Source: Blastobasis lacticolella (taxonomy: Eukaryota; Arthropoda; Insecta; Lepidoptera; Blastobasidae). Taken from it: a DNA stretch of 64,000 nt. The notes under the pieces were generated by a model. It was given only the letters and a program-made list of their open reading frames with translations, ran no database searches and was not told the origin of the DNA. Below are positions 45,640 through 57,919 of the stretch, in pieces. The DNA is taken from positions 8,506,501-8,570,500 of the forward strand of contig LR990053.1 of NCBI GenBank assembly GCA_905147135.1, given 5' to 3'. Within the stretch, counting starts at the first letter, position 1. The number at the start of each line of letters is the position of its first letter. The position numbers and the translations under genes were made by a program.

Positions 45640-46015
45640 GTGTAACAAGTATTATTGTATTCTGAAATTAAGCAAGAGAGGTAGGGCATAGCGGGGTATC
45701 CCGTTCGAATAGGAGCCGCCCGACTGGGGAAGTACCTCCACCTTACAGAATACCGCAGCTAAATAATACTCTTTTAAATAGTATTGTGTTTCTGCCGGCG
45801 AGTAAGGTTCCCAGTGCGCCATGGGGTGGGGGTTTGGGGAACCGTGGCTTTGGCAGTGGAGGAGCATTTGCCTTTTTGCTGCCAGAGTAACGTGTTTTAG
45901 AGGTGGGCAACGCATTAGCGATACTCTTGGTTTTGCTAATGTCTATAGGCAGTGGTGACCACTTTCCAACAGGTGGCCCGCTTGCCTGTTTGCCTACAGT
46001 ATGACATAAAAAAAA
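45640..46015 (-). repeat. dispersed lepidopteran repeat with GGCAAGCGGGCCACCTG end
   Basis: It contains GGGAAGTACCTCCACCTTAC, CTGCCGGCGAGTAAGGTTCC and, at its right end, CAGTGGTGACCACTTTCCAA followed by AGGTGGCCCGCTTGCCTG and a T/A-rich tail. The right-end segment recurs, mostly in the opposite orientation, at 47680-47740, 50885-50925, 57930-57972 and 58195-58235. This is a multi-copy family, perhaps a LINE 3' end; no protein was recognised. Confidence 0.6.
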
Positions 46016-46714
46016 AGCTAAGGAGACTCTTTTACTTGCTGTTACTTTAGCGGTTATAGACTAATAACTCTTTTCTTTAGTTCTAGTTTAGTTTAGTAGT
46101 TCATTAGTCCCTTTAGTTATTAGAATAAGAAAAGTATAGTCCTTGTGCAATATAGTAACCTGCAGAACTTTAGGTCGATGTTATATACTTTTGTCTGGGC
46201 TGTCAGAAATTATCAAGAATTTAATTAGCGGATTCCACTCCATTCAACCCTGATGCCCAGTACCCTGTTTCAACACAAAATATGGCATGAGCTTGGCTTC
46301 TAATTCGTGAATAGTATGCAACGAATAGATAAAGGCAGTGGTAAAGGTTTCAGAGACAAAAGCTAAATATTTATAAGATTACGAAGATCCTCAAGAGTGA
46401 TTAGTAAAATTCCGACTTTTTGTACCCAAACGGCCCCAATAGGTATTGCTATTGTCAACTATTTTGGACTCATTTTAATCACATACATTTTGATAATATC
46501 TGAACATTAATATTGATACATCGTAAGTTTTGGTAGATTAATACGTATTAACTTTCTTATCAATCATCAGTTCCGTGGGGGTGAGACGATCAAAGTGTAT
46601 ACACAAAAGTGTGTTATCGTCGCAATTCTAACAAACATTACGCATCACCTTTTACGCAGAACGTGATTCGATATTTTTTCTATTCCTTATCTCTGTTTAA
46701 TTAGGTATCTTCAC

Positions 46715-46815
46715 AGCATGTGAGAGGCCACTGCTGGACTCTTTCCTCGTTTATAGAAAGTTTTGCCATAATATCCACATGTGACAGGCTGTAGATCGCA
46801 GTATTAAAACGAAGT
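46715..46815 (-). repeat. degraded copy of the SINE-like family
   Basis: GAGAGGCCACTGCTGGACTC, a CATAATATCCAC segment and GTAGATCGCAGTATTAAA follow the order of the complete element at 48403-48656, but with heavy divergence. Confidence 0.5.
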
Positions 46816-46934
46816 CCACAGAAAAGTTTGGCGAATATTTCTGGCTCCGCGGGCTTTTACTAAGAAATTACTCGCATTGTAATGCAACGACTGTAAGGCG
46901 TTGGTGCTATATTTTGATTATTCCACTAAGGTGT

Positions 46935-47345
46935 TAAACATGCTTACGGTCTGCCTGATGGTAAGCAGACTATGAACGTTTGATGTACCTACCAGCGGCA
47001 TCACCCACGCGTTGCCGACCCCGTAAAACCTTTTCACCCTTTCTTGAAGAACTTTATGTTGTGCGCTCCAGGAAAAAACACTTCAGGGTGTTCATTCCAT
47101 AACCTCAGTGTGCATGAGAAGAAGTTCCTTTGGAACCGCACAGCTCGCATTTAATTTGACTCCAAGCATGAACATCGATGGCGAGCGGTGCGATGCCAGA
47201 ATGTAGCTGTAGGCATCATGTCAAACAGTCCCTCAGGACAAACACCGTTGTACAAGCGGTACAACACACAAAGGGAGGCGAAATCCCTCCGTTGACTCAA
47301 CGGCTCAATACCACTAGTGAGCATGGTGTCATCGAAAATTCAAAG
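46935..47345. repeat. dispersed repeat with TGATGGTAAGCAGAC motif
   Basis: TACGGTCTGCCTGATGGTAA, CACCCACGCGTTGCCGACCC and a tail-like segment TTCATTCCATAACCTCAGTG make up a LINE 3'-end type repeat. A reverse-oriented relative is at about 63145-63290. No protein motif is left. Confidence 0.5.
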
Positions 47346-47639
47346 CGCGTTTTTGAATAAGAATAAAAACATTTATTGTCACAAAATAACACGACGACAC
47401 GACATAAATAAACGACACGACAGGACCTACAACAAAAACAAATTTTTGTATCGGTACATCAGTTAATTAATGTACAGGCTTGTATACTTGTACCTTTGGC
47501 TAGACCCAAACTACTACCTATGTAGCTTGGGTATCTATACAACCTACGCCATCAGGAAAATAAGAAAAAGTGATTGTTACATCATAAACATGAAAATATT
47601 TAGGACATTTTCTAATTACAATCGAAGTTTGTACTTTTT

Positions 47640-47775
47640 TACTTCTTACTATTCTTATATATTTTTTTATGTAATACGGCAGACAAACAGGCAAGCGGGC
47701 CACCTGATGGTAATTAGTCACCGCTGCCTATACAGCATACGTAGCATAGCGTGGTACTATGCAGATATTTGACCG
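47640..47775. repeat. dispersed repeat, GGCAAGCGGGCCACCTGATG
   Basis: A short copy of the family whose right end is at about 45940-46000, here reading AGACAAACAGGCAAGCGGGC on the plus strand and ending near GTCACCGCTGCCTATAC. Confidence 0.6.
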
Positions 47776-48390
47776 CCATCTCATCTGACACCTGAATTGA
47801 AGTAGGTACTGTTAACAAAAGACAAGGAAAATATAGACCCCTTATAACAAAATCGATTGCTCAGTTCCGAAAAAGCAACACCTTTTCTGTACACGCGCCT
47901 GGCTCGCAAGCGCACTCAACAATTCCGAAGGCATGCACGCCAATCCTTATTCTTATTCGGCCGTTGCGCTATCCCAAACTGCAGGAATATTTCCATGAAT
48001 ATTTACCACATTGCCTTGATAGAATACGGTTGGCGAGGAAAAGTTTTATTTTTGTGAAGCGAAATGCAAGTTATCGACCACCAGATTGGCTTTGGCGAGA
48101 ATGAATGGCCAACGAAAATGGTTTTCAATACGTAGAATTTCAGTTGGAGGGTAATTATGCAATCTTTGTTGGGTTACCCTTCGTTCGGAGTGCAGTGTGT
48201 AATGAAGCGTAGCGAGAGATAGTGAATTGGACAGACTAAGTATGCGTGTACCTACCTACACTAATGTGTGAAATATTTGTACCTACGAGTAAGTAGATAT
48301 GGCTTTGTAGGCTAGATTAACTGAAGTCTACGCAGAAGTAGTAAAAGGCCAAAACTAAAGAAGGTAACATTTCTAATTGCATTCAACACT
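47776..48390. other. no gene seen
   Basis: No feature recognised. Confidence 0.4.
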
Positions 48391-48402
48391 AATAATAGAT
48401 AA

Positions 48403-48656
48403 TCATCGTTACAGCCCGTAACAGTCCACTGCAGGACTAAAGGCCCCCTCCCACGAAAGGGGAGGTTTTTGCCATAATCTCCACGCTTGCCAGGCGGGTT
48501 GGAGATCGCAGTGTTTAAATATAACAATGAAAAATGTTGCTGCCCATTTTCCAGACTACCTCCGTATCCTCCTCTTGATCTTTTGCCTCGAAAAGATTAG
48601 TCGCCTTGTACGACACCCATGAGTGCAAGGGGTTGGGGCTATTCTACTCTGCATCC
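48403..48656 (-). mobile_element. SINE-like retroposon, complete copy
   Basis: A 254-bp member of the 5765-6019 family in reverse orientation. A 12-bp target duplication AATAATAGATAA is at 48391-48402 and 48657-48668. Confidence 0.88.
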
Positions 48657-48669
48657 AATAATAGATAAC

Positions 48670-50370
48670 AATAGCATTCATTTCAGATAATTACATCCAT
48701 ATCAAAATCAAAATACAAAATTCTACGTAAGTATAATAATATAATAAGAAAAAGGTATCAAATGCTACCGATCGATTAGATATCATCGACGTGATCGGCG
48801 TCAATAAGCGGATTGTGTTAAAATCGATGCAAATGTAGCACTCGACCAACGGCAGGCTCGATTTTCCGAACATTTCTCCATAAACAACTTTGTACAGAAC
48901 GGAATTGTATTGGCGAAGCAAAGCGCTGCAGCAGCGGAAGCTGTTTTCTTTTCGAGTTGGGGCAAAATGGCTCCTTCGGAAGGATTTTACAGGCTATTAC
49001 AAAGTCAATTTAGACCAAGGGTACTACTTTTATTTTAGCTCTCATAGAAAATCATTCAAATTCGATTGACGAATTAGTGAGGTTGTAAAAAAATACCTAA
49101 AAATAGACTAATACCTATAGGGTTAAGGAAACTTCTGAAGAATGGCACTGATACCCCCTCCCCCCCTCACTTGCATTATTATTATTAACCTTGCCGCAGT
49201 CAATTGTTTTTCGTCTTTTTCAAATTTAACTGTGGTCATGATTACAACACAACATAAAATATATCTAGTCAGATCATCTCATTCGCTGAGACGAACCACA
49301 ACGAGATCTCTTCAGAGAATTCCGACGATGTGCCATACAAAATGTGTTTCAAATGATAGTTTGGGGGTTTCGTAATGATTCTAGTCAGTTATTTCAGTTG
49401 CCGACGACGAACCCCAACACATTAAAGCGGTAAGGACGGTTGTTTGTCTAAACAAAGCATGTGGAAAGCAAAACCCTTGGCTATCAATATGGTAGCGAAG
49501 GGGGAATGAATTCTCTACAAATAAATAATGGCCAACGGAAATAATCGAAACATCTACACTTCAAATCTAAAAAATAAAAAATATATTCACATGCACCTGT
49601 CTGACACAGCAAAACGAACAAGTTTATTTAATGTAAACTCTCTCAGCGAGTGATTAACTTATTTCCATGATAACTAGTTCGGGGAAGTGGAACTAACAAC
49701 ATTAAAGTTTGGGGAATATTTCAGTGTACGAAGCTCGGAAAAGTTGGAAGGACTGGGAGGATACACAGACGTCATGCTAAATATGTTAGAATTTAATTAA
49801 TAATTATGACAGCAATTTGTGTTGTTCAGACTTTCTCGTTAAACACTGTATCCCTAGCGAAGCATTTAGGTTGTTAATCAACGGTTGACCTGTCCTTTAT
49901 ACGTCCTAAGACCTGGAGGTCATTCCAATATCAAGATGGGGGGACGTACCATTGCCCAAATTCTCAACCAAGTTTACGGTAGCATCGTTATAAGTATAAC
50001 AATATGTTATCTATTACTATTATTTTAGTAGTAAGATTACAAAACTTTTTATAAGGAGAAGTTTGGTAATCTAACGTTACATTCAGTTACAATTATATCG
50101 TTTATGCTAAAATTGTTGCCTTACGTCAGTATATTTGTGAAAGCTTCTTCTAGATGTCATCTTTGATACATTAATCATTATTATTATCAGGACTGGAGCC
50201 CTCCATGTTAGTTTTGGCAGCCAGGACAATTGTTGAAAATACACAATAGAACTGCTGTCAATTCTTTTCCTGTGGAGGTCTTAGCTGATAAAAGAATAGG
50301 TTATACGCAATGTGTAAAGAAACTGGAGTTTCTATCGTCATTGTTTAAATATAGGTTTATTGCAATATTA
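48670..50370. other. no gene seen
   Basis: No gene, RNA or clear repeat is recognised. Short open frames lack motifs. Confidence 0.4.
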
Positions 50371-50376
50371 ATCTTA

Positions 50377-50418
50377 CAACTTTTACACGTGTGTAATTTT
50401 ACACACGTGTAAAAGTTG
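50377..50418. repeat. perfect inverted repeat, 19-bp arms, 4-nt loop
   Basis: Left arm 50377-50395, loop ATTT, right arm 50400-50418, with no mismatch. Each arm contains the palindrome CACGTG (an E-box core), so the site has two E-boxes 24 bp apart, centre to centre, within a 42-bp palindrome. Confidence 0.95.
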
Positions 50419-50759
50419 CCAAGTTGCACAAACAGTGCAATGTCTTTAGATAACAGTCTTATGTCCACGGACACCACAGTTACAAGATAGGTAATATGTT
50501 TGTAAATTTTTATCGAAGTCTGACCAGACGAACTTAAGGTCAAAAATCTTTCAAAGTTATTGTTTTCATTCAACACGTTTGCTCTTTGTATCGTTCGATA
50601 AGAACGAGTGTAATCTGGATTGAGTAATCTAATAAATGTTATGTGATAATAATTATAATGCTATGTGGGCGAATTGTATCTAATCGTGAAAGGATTATTA
50701 TGATAATGAAAAATCTTTGGCATATTTTGACCTTTGAACGTAAGTGTTATTGCAGTACT

Positions 50760-50930
50760 TGTTTGTACTAAGTGCTCCATGAGACCTATGGTTGTGGCAG
50801 TGAAGCATTTGGTAGAATTTGCCCACTTGCTACCAGAGCAACGTGTACCCGGGATTTTAAAGGAGGATACCGCTTTGCTCATACCCTTTTCCATCGGGTG
50901 GCCCACTTGCCTGCTTGTCTAAAAAAGTGT
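50760..50930. repeat. dispersed repeat copy
   Basis: GGCAGTGAAGCATTTG, CTACCAGAGCAACGTG and a CATCGGGTGGCCCACTTGCC end match the order of 45835-45995 in the same direction. It is decayed. Confidence 0.55.
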
Positions 50931-52025
50931 TTATATTCAAGTGGCCTCCAGAAGATAAAGTTTAGTAAACATCCTACAAGCTTACGTCTAGAAATACTGG
51001 ACCTAGTATTTTAGTCTCAATCTACTACAATAGTTATACATAAATAAATAAGTTATTGGTATTATTAGTAGTTGGCCTGCTTGTCCCGTTTGCCTCCCTA
51101 TAAGTACCTAGTTCGAAAGAAATATTTGACTCGAGTGATACCTATGTACTTAGTTTGTTATTGCTAGTACCTAATACCGAAGTAAAACCTAACAAATTCA
51201 ATGTAAAATTATGCTTATCTGAATCCGAAGGCAATATTAGTTCTACAGACATTTTTGTCTTCCACATCGCTTCTACGACTTGGGCATTCATTTTATTCGC
51301 GGCGTTCCCAACTCCGCGGGGGAAACTTCACAATCTGATGGCGAACTTATTCCCTGATGTCCTAACATACCCAACAAGCGAAATGCACGAATACTTTCCG
51401 CCATATTGGAACTCCAACTCGGGTCCCGAAAGCAAATACTGAGTACAAAAAGTTGGACCAAATGTGAGGAAAAGGGATGGTATGGAGTCGCTGTTTGTCT
51501 TGAATCGCTAATCAAGGATTATTGCCTCCAACGATGGGGCTAAAGATATTGTCATGGTTTTTTATACCACTAAGGTGGCAAGCCATCGTACTGCCGGCAT
51601 GGTGATCACAGAATAGGTATTAGTGGAGGCGAGCAGCGTAAAACCGATTGTTGAGAAAGTTTTACAGTTTAAAGGGTATTTAAGAAATCTACTTTAAGAG
51701 TTAGATTACATATTATGTACAGCATATTTTGTAACTGTTATAAACTTAATAATATTATCATACCGTTACAGGGTGCCAATCGGCTCCCAAGACTGTTAAA
51801 CCAGATTTAAGAGGCACATCGAACGAGTCGTTTTTAAACTTGTCCATTGTCTAATAATTAATTGTTCTTTCTCAAGTACTTATTCCTTGCTTTTACGGAA
51901 AGTAAAATAGTGGGAATACTTAGTTGCCATATTAGATATAAGACGAAAGAAAACTGACATCACCGCCTCAAAATCAGCTGACGAAAGTGGTTTGAGAAAA
52001 AGACAAAGTCTACTTATTCTAGTCA
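50931..52025. other. no gene seen
   Basis: Non-coding as far as can be judged. The overlapping frames at 51155-51442 (plus) and 51288-51515 (minus) have no known domain. Confidence 0.4.
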
Positions 52026-52028
52026 GAG

Positions 52029-52036
52029 TATAAAAG
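52029..52036 (+). promoter_or_regulatory. possible TATA box with short downstream frame
   Basis: TATAAAAG is followed 37 bp after its end by ATG at 52073, with a frame of 12 codons before a stop at 52109-52111. No longer product can be derived without assuming introns. The motif could be chance in AT-rich DNA. Confidence 0.2.
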
Positions 52037-52336
52037 GGAGCCACCCCAAACTTCTACTTATTACTACGCAATATGAATCATGTGTTTAGGTTCACCTTTA
52101 AACATAGCTAGTAAACAAACGGATTTGGTTTCGACGTGATACCTACGATAGATATTTATTTACAAGAATTTGAAGATAAATGTAATTATTTAAAGATTAT
52201 TATCATAATCTGGGTGGGGCGCTGTATCACAAAACTAATTAACGTACCAACGTGAAGTTATTTAATTATCAATATTGATTTATCAGTTCACTGCCATTGT
52301 AAATTGTTATCAGTAAGCAATATTATAATCCATTAA

Positions 52337-52703
52337 ATCCTTATTGGCGTAAATGATACTTCGTTTGTGGTAATCAATCAAAGATATCAACAATATTACC
52401 TAGAAACTTCTTTGGTGACGTCGTAATAAATGTGTTGTGGTACAAAGATTACATTCCATTAGTAGCATAATACAGTTTAATGTTTAAAGCTTTATATATT
52501 CTAATTATAAAATGCGGTTTTTAATCAATATAATCCTTATTGACGTACTTAAATGAAACATCGTTTGTGGTAATCAATCAAAGATAGCAACAATATTATC
52601 TAGAATCTTCTTTGGTGACGTCTCACTAAATGTTTTGTGGTACAAAGGTTGATTTATATTAGTAGCATAATGCAGTAAATCTGTATATATTCTAATTATA
52701 AAA
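52337..52703. repeat. imperfect tandem duplication, about 175 bp x 2
   Basis: Units 52337-52512 and 52532-52703 share ATCCTTATTG, TCGTTTGTGGTAATCAATCA, TTCTTTGGTGACGTC, TGTGGTACAAAG and TATATATTCTAATTATAAAA in order. They are about 80% alike by eye. Function is unknown. Confidence 0.85.
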
Positions 52704-53554
52704 AGCTCTCGATACTGACTATTTATATAGATTTAAGTGTGTCTATAAGAAGTCATACGAGTTTCTGTGAAAGTTTGTGAAGATGTTTGTATTTATTACT
52801 CACCATGTTACTCAATTACACGATATTAGGTGATAACTTGGATCCTGGGTTTTAACGTAGACTTTCTATGAAACGAAATCACGGGAAATGCATAATTATA
52901 ATTTGATTCTTCCCATCGTCCTTTTACCATTGAAATCGTAATTCAGTAAAAAAGATAAGTGTGGCAGCAGCTCAGATCTTTCAAATAGGTGTACAATCAA
53001 CTCCACGCCTCCCATATTCCCGAACAAGGGATTATTTCCCCGCCTAAAGGGAAAAAGAGTGCGAAAACTTTAATTAAACAAGTTCCCTGAGAATCGAGCT
53101 CTAGACTTTTATATACGGATAATCGAACCGACGTCACCTGAGTGCGATTCGGTGGGCTCGGCAATCAGCTATTATGCCGTCAAATCCTCCGCCAAGACTC
53201 CAAAGGCACCCCGCGACGCGCTAATGGTTTCCCAAAACTCGACTCCTGACGATGAAGGGTTCATAGAATTTTTATGAACTTCTTAACTCTTCCATTGAGA
53301 TCATTTTCAATGCGGGAACTTTAGGCGGGGTGATCGAGTTTCGTTAACAATTTTGTTTGTTGATTTCTTTGCCAGAATAAATCGCGGCGCATTTTTATCT
53401 CACCGGCTGATATAGAAATCTATAGGTACTTGCTGATTAGTAGGCCTAATATTATTATTTATTACAAATATTTTTTATATTTTCTTAGTTAGATAACCTA
53501 TGTTTGTTATCACTGAAAAAGTAGTAATTTTTTTGCATATGGGGATGTATCAGA

Positions 53555-53732
53555 GGGCTGAGTGTAAGTTTTGCTTCGGTTGTACTTGACTATCGTGTTT
53601 GCGTTTACGTGAAAATTATTATGGAAGAAATGTAAGTATAGCGCCATCTAGTGGTACGTAAATGAAGTTTTTACTTCATACTAATTTCGACGCGATTGTA
53701 AAATAAAATCGAAGCATAACTTACACTCTGCC
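53555..53732. mobile_element. 178-bp palindromic MITE
   Basis: The inverted ends read GAGTGTAAGTTTTGCTTCGG on the left and, in reverse complement, GAGTGTAAGTTATGCTTCGA on the right, with about 22 of 25 positions matching. A 6-bp repeat ATCAGA flanks it at 53549-53554 and 53733-53738 and is the probable target duplication. It has no coding capacity. Confidence 0.8.
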
Positions 53733-53949
53733 ATCAGATCGAATCCTTCACGCGGCACATAAAGCTCATGGCTCGCACAGCTGATCACTTTGTGTTTTAT
53801 TTTATTGGAATGACTCACAGAGTGCAACAAGGAAAATATACAACAGCATAACATCGATTAGCTCATTAAGAGATACCAATCAGAGAGAACATGATTCTAT
53901 AGGTAAGTATTGGATGTCATACATTGAAATTTTTTATTCAGGTAAGTAG

Positions 53950-54420
53950 ATTGATAGATATATTCTTTATTGCTAACACAAATAACAAGAAAAAAGATAA
54001 CGATTGTACAGAGTAAAATCTTATCAACTTCTAGCGATCTAAGTAAGCGATCTCTACCAGGCAACCTTTGTCTAACGAACAGCGTAATATACAGGCAAAT
54101 CAACAACATGGACCTAAACCAGCGAACTTACATCTAAGTCTAATAGAAATTAGAAACTGAATAACAATAGTTGTTGAAGGACATCAATATTTAATTACAA
54201 ACCAAGTGGAAATGCATGCACAACATTTTTTTAAAGGAATTGTGTAACTTGGAGTGTCGAATCTTCTTGGGTAACTGATTCCACAAGACGGTAGCTTTCA
54301 CATAGAAGAACTCCTAAAAAAGCCTGCACGGGTAAACGGTAGGTACCTAATTTGTCTGAACCAAGACGTTATTTTATTTTAGGTTACAAAAACAAAAAAC
54401 AAAACGCATCGTGTATCTTC
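53950..54420 (-). mobile_element. LINE 3' tail (CR1/Jockey-like)
   Basis: A TTCTTTATTGCTAACACAAA tail is followed by GCGATCTCTACCAGGCAACC and, further on, TTGGGTAACTGATTCCACAA with GGTAGCTTTCACATAGAAGA. The order and wording recall the 3' end of the LINE remnants at 10470-11260 and 20865-21570. Only the last part of the element is present. Confidence 0.55.
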
Positions 54421-56280
54421 TTAACGAATCAATAGGTATACATTCTTACATTTAAACTCCTCGTACCCATAGGCTCAAATACTCAAATACTCTTTATTAC
54501 ATAAAATTCAAAATTTTACATGTCATTTTTAAATAAAATTGAAATTAATACAGTCTATCACATTATAGGTCAATATCGACGTTAGGCACCTTGACAACAG
54601 ATTTATTTTATAAAATTTGCAACAAATTCACATATTTATTTATTTGTTAATATCAAACACAATATTATGTTTTACGTAAGACAATATTAAAACGGATGCT
54701 GTAAAATACGCTTGTTGGTTGCACCACAGGATATTCAGGTGAAGTTTCAATTCGAATGTGCGCGTTGGACCAATTGTTATTCAATTTGCAAATTGTATGC
54801 GTGTTCCTGTTTGTCGAATCATTCCACGCAATCACGATACCTCGATACGGCATACAAACCGAATCAATACACAACCCGCAATGGATACATTGCTCTTGTA
54901 TTAAAATTAGCTCGGAATTAGCTCGTTTCGCGTACAAATGCGGATGCGCTAGTCGCATGGCAGCTTTGGTTGTGATATAGGGTTCTCGGTAGATTTTGAG
55001 TGGTCGCCGTGGAATTAGTTGTTGATATAGTTCGTGCTTATGTGGGGGATGTGAATCGGATAAATACGTTTACCAATATAATCAAATCGTCGTATGGTGA
55101 AAGCCACAGAGTATATAAGCACCAATAAAAGATACAAAGGGTAAAGTACAAGCTAACAAATTTATCTTAGAGACAGATATCACAAACAATAGAATTTGAC
55201 TGTGGATTTGTTCATCGATAGATCCTATTGATATTATAATTGTGAAAGTTTGTATGGACGGTTTGTATGTACCAGGTGAAATTACGGATGACGGCTTGCT
55301 TTTGCTTGCTATACAAAATACCAGAATGTATCGGGCACGTACAGTGTAAGATTCTATAGTTGCCTGTCTTATTATGCGTACCTACTTAAAACAGTGTTTA
55401 GTACTACAAATATAAATTATGCACCTATCTGGTCCTAGCTCTTACTAAATTTTTACATTTTGTAATAAGTATTTGCTAATCCAACTTATGAAATGTATTC
55501 AGAAGTTCGTTGACTACTAGTCGTTATGTTAAGGAGTTAATTTTTCCTTCTAATTTAAAAACTTTATACAAATCCAATAATTACGGTTGAGCTGTTTATA
55601 CATATAGGTACACACTCACGCTAGTTTCCAATAGAAGTAGACGAGACTATGTAACCCCACTTTATTAACCACAGCTATATATCTTGGAACCTAATCGCTA
55701 AATTAAAATGGGTTTTACAAATTCTCAATGTTTTAAAAAAAACTATAAAATTGGACACTCCAAAAAAAAGTAGATCCTGTAGACGTAAAGGTAATTTAAA
55801 AAAAGTATTTTAACACTGTCAGTGTAGTTGTTTAGCCACCTACCAATAGTCTCTAAGTTAAACCACTTAACTAAGTTAGGCTAACTAACTAAGGCAAATT
55901 GTTAAGCTGTCTCACAGAGCCTTAAATATGGGCATCAATACTCTCATATTATATCGCACCACTGATATAAAACAATAATCTTCTAATAAAACATGTTAAA
56001 TTTTCGACCTCATCCTCGCTTTCCACCCCAATATGTGGTGAGGTCAAATGCGAGAGTATTCAGTATAAAAAACATAGACAGATAACACAATAACAATTTT
56101 ATTTTGTTTCAAAATTTTCTATTGAACGGAAAAGGGTTCAGGGCGTAGCTACTCGCGCTACGGCAGACCTATATTTCATGTTTTTATATCAAAATAAAAG
56201 AAGGAAGCGCTGCGGGATTTATTTAAAAAAAAAGGTTGCATGGACAAAGCATTATCATTTTCGTATTTTTCATACGCTGT
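54421..56280. other. no gene seen
   Basis: The opposed frames at 54665-54980 have no known domain and look like chance. The rest is AT-rich and non-coding. Confidence 0.4.
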
Positions 56281-56640
56281 CAACGACAAAATAGCTAGGG
56301 TGCGTCCACAACGTATTAATCACGACGGACCGTAAACTAGCGGCTATCGCGTCCCGGGCTATTCGCAACAATAGTGTCCAGAGGCGCTCAAACAATGTAT
56401 CCACTGTCTTTCATTCACACAATACAAACAAGCGACGCGGTTGCATGTGTGGAGCGCGCGGAATCGCATGCGCGCAGCATCTGTCTTCCCCTATCTCCCT
56501 CTCGTGTAGTTTCAAAACGTCGTAACCCCAAATTCGAATATCTACCTAGCGCAGATTGTTTCAGAGCTCATTTTTGTGAGGTTTACAGGATTCTTGAGTG
56601 AAGTTCCGACGTGAAACGGCATGGCAATAAGCTTCCAGGA
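56281..56640 (+). promoter_or_regulatory. CpG-richer region, possible promoter
   Basis: The DNA between about 56290 and 56720 is clearly richer in CG dinucleotides than the surrounding intergenic sequence and lies directly upstream of the putative first exon. No TATA box was found, which would fit a housekeeping or developmental type promoter. This is inference only. Confidence 0.3.
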
Positions 56641-56851
56641 CTCGGATTTTAGATGTAGGCGATTCGTGGAGAGGCTGGGACGCGCTTCGCTGAGCTGTCG
56701 CTCGCTACGCGACTCAAGTTCGAACTGTCGTCATTTGAAACACAAGTGCCGGCAAAATATTCTAATTAAAAGTGTGCTGTTTTGTGGAAAGTGACAGTTC
56801 CGGGATTGTGAGATTCAGTGAGATACGGATACGGGATTCGATTATGTCGAA
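56641..56851 (+). CDS. putative first exon (mostly 5' UTR) of an unidentified plus-strand gene
   Basis: A GC-richer leader is followed by ATGTCGAA (56844-56851) and a consensus splice donor GTAAGT at 56852. Only two codons and two bases (Met-Ser-) would be coded here, so the protein cannot be identified. An arthropod initiator-like TTCAGT lies at 56814-56819 but would leave a very short leader. The next exon was not found within the remaining 7 kb, which holds repeats, as expected for a long first intron. The exon start is uncertain. Confidence 0.3.
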
Positions 56852-56869
56852 GTAAGTTGTAACTTTTCT

Positions 56870-57740
56870 TTAGTAAGACTTATAATTAGCGCCTTTTCTA
56901 CACTTAGCTTAGTAAAGCACAATATGTAAAATAAACTTACTATCATTTCCGGTTCAGATTATCTAAGAATGTACGTATTTTAAAAGATTATCTTATCATT
57001 TAAAAATGCGTTTCAGAGATAGCATCTTAAAGGTACATATAGGTATGGTAGGTATAATATTGATTATTGTAACATTATTTTACGAATGACGAAGACGAAT
57101 GTTTATAGTTGAAATATACCTAAATAAAAATATCCTTTTTAATGTACATTTTAAAATGTTATAACGGACGTTGTAAAACACCATAAACATTTTTACTCGA
57201 TCATCAAACGGAATTTATGATGACAAAGTAAAATAAAATTAATCAGTATAAATTTTATTTTACGATTGCGATTATCATGGCAATTCGATTTAACAAATAT
57301 TACGGATTTTCGTACCTATTTGGATAAGTTAATACGTTATAATTTTAAATTGGTATAGCATTACGGATTTTTGCGGTTCTCGTTATTATAGATGGGTGGA
57401 TTTATATTCACAAAGCTTAATGTTTATGTAGCAGAATACCGAGGTTTTGACGATAATTATCAGTTAATATTTGATATTGAAGTAAGTACCTACGTACCGT
57501 TAGGAATTGGTCTTTACAATATTTTTATTGACACAAAAAATTCTAACGTTTACAGTGTTGCTGTTTTGCCAAGGAAACTGTTATTTTGAGTTGTAACAAA
57601 ATAGATAATATTGTGGTGACAAAGGGAGTCTCACTCGTGCAAGATTAGTGATTACATTCAATCGTTTAATTTGTACTTACGGATTTATAATTTTACATTT
57701 TAATTTGTTTTTCGTTGTTTGTTTCTTTTATTTTTAAATT
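56870..57740. other. no gene seen
   Basis: AT-rich, non-coding; intronic if the first exon at 56844 is real. Confidence 0.4.
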
Positions 57741-57742
57741 GG

Positions 57743-57890
57743 TCTAGCCAGGCACTGGACCGCCATCTCACCTGGTGGTGAGTGACGATTCAGCCGAAGA
57801 TGTAGCATGCCTGTCTAACAGCAGCTTTTTCACTGTAGCCTTGAAGGCGTCCAGATTATAGAGATCAGGGAACACACTCGCAGGCTACGT
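57743..57890 (-). repeat. LINE 3'-tail repeat, second copy
   Basis: Matches 26735-26860 (CTCACCTGGTGGTGAGTGACGA, ATGTAGCATGCCTGTCTAAC, GCCTTGAAGGCG). No reverse-transcriptase frame is attached. Confidence 0.6.
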
Positions 57891-57919
57891 TGTCGTTTAT
57901 TGTTATATTTGTCTACCGT

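Noticed and set aside
51155..51515. Opposed open frames at 51.2-51.5 kb
   Set aside because: They lack any recognised motif and overlap on both strands.
54665..54980. Cysteine-containing 97-aa frame (minus) and its plus-strand mirrors
   Set aside because: No domain, no splice context and no repeat support. Overlapping frames on both strands suggest chance.
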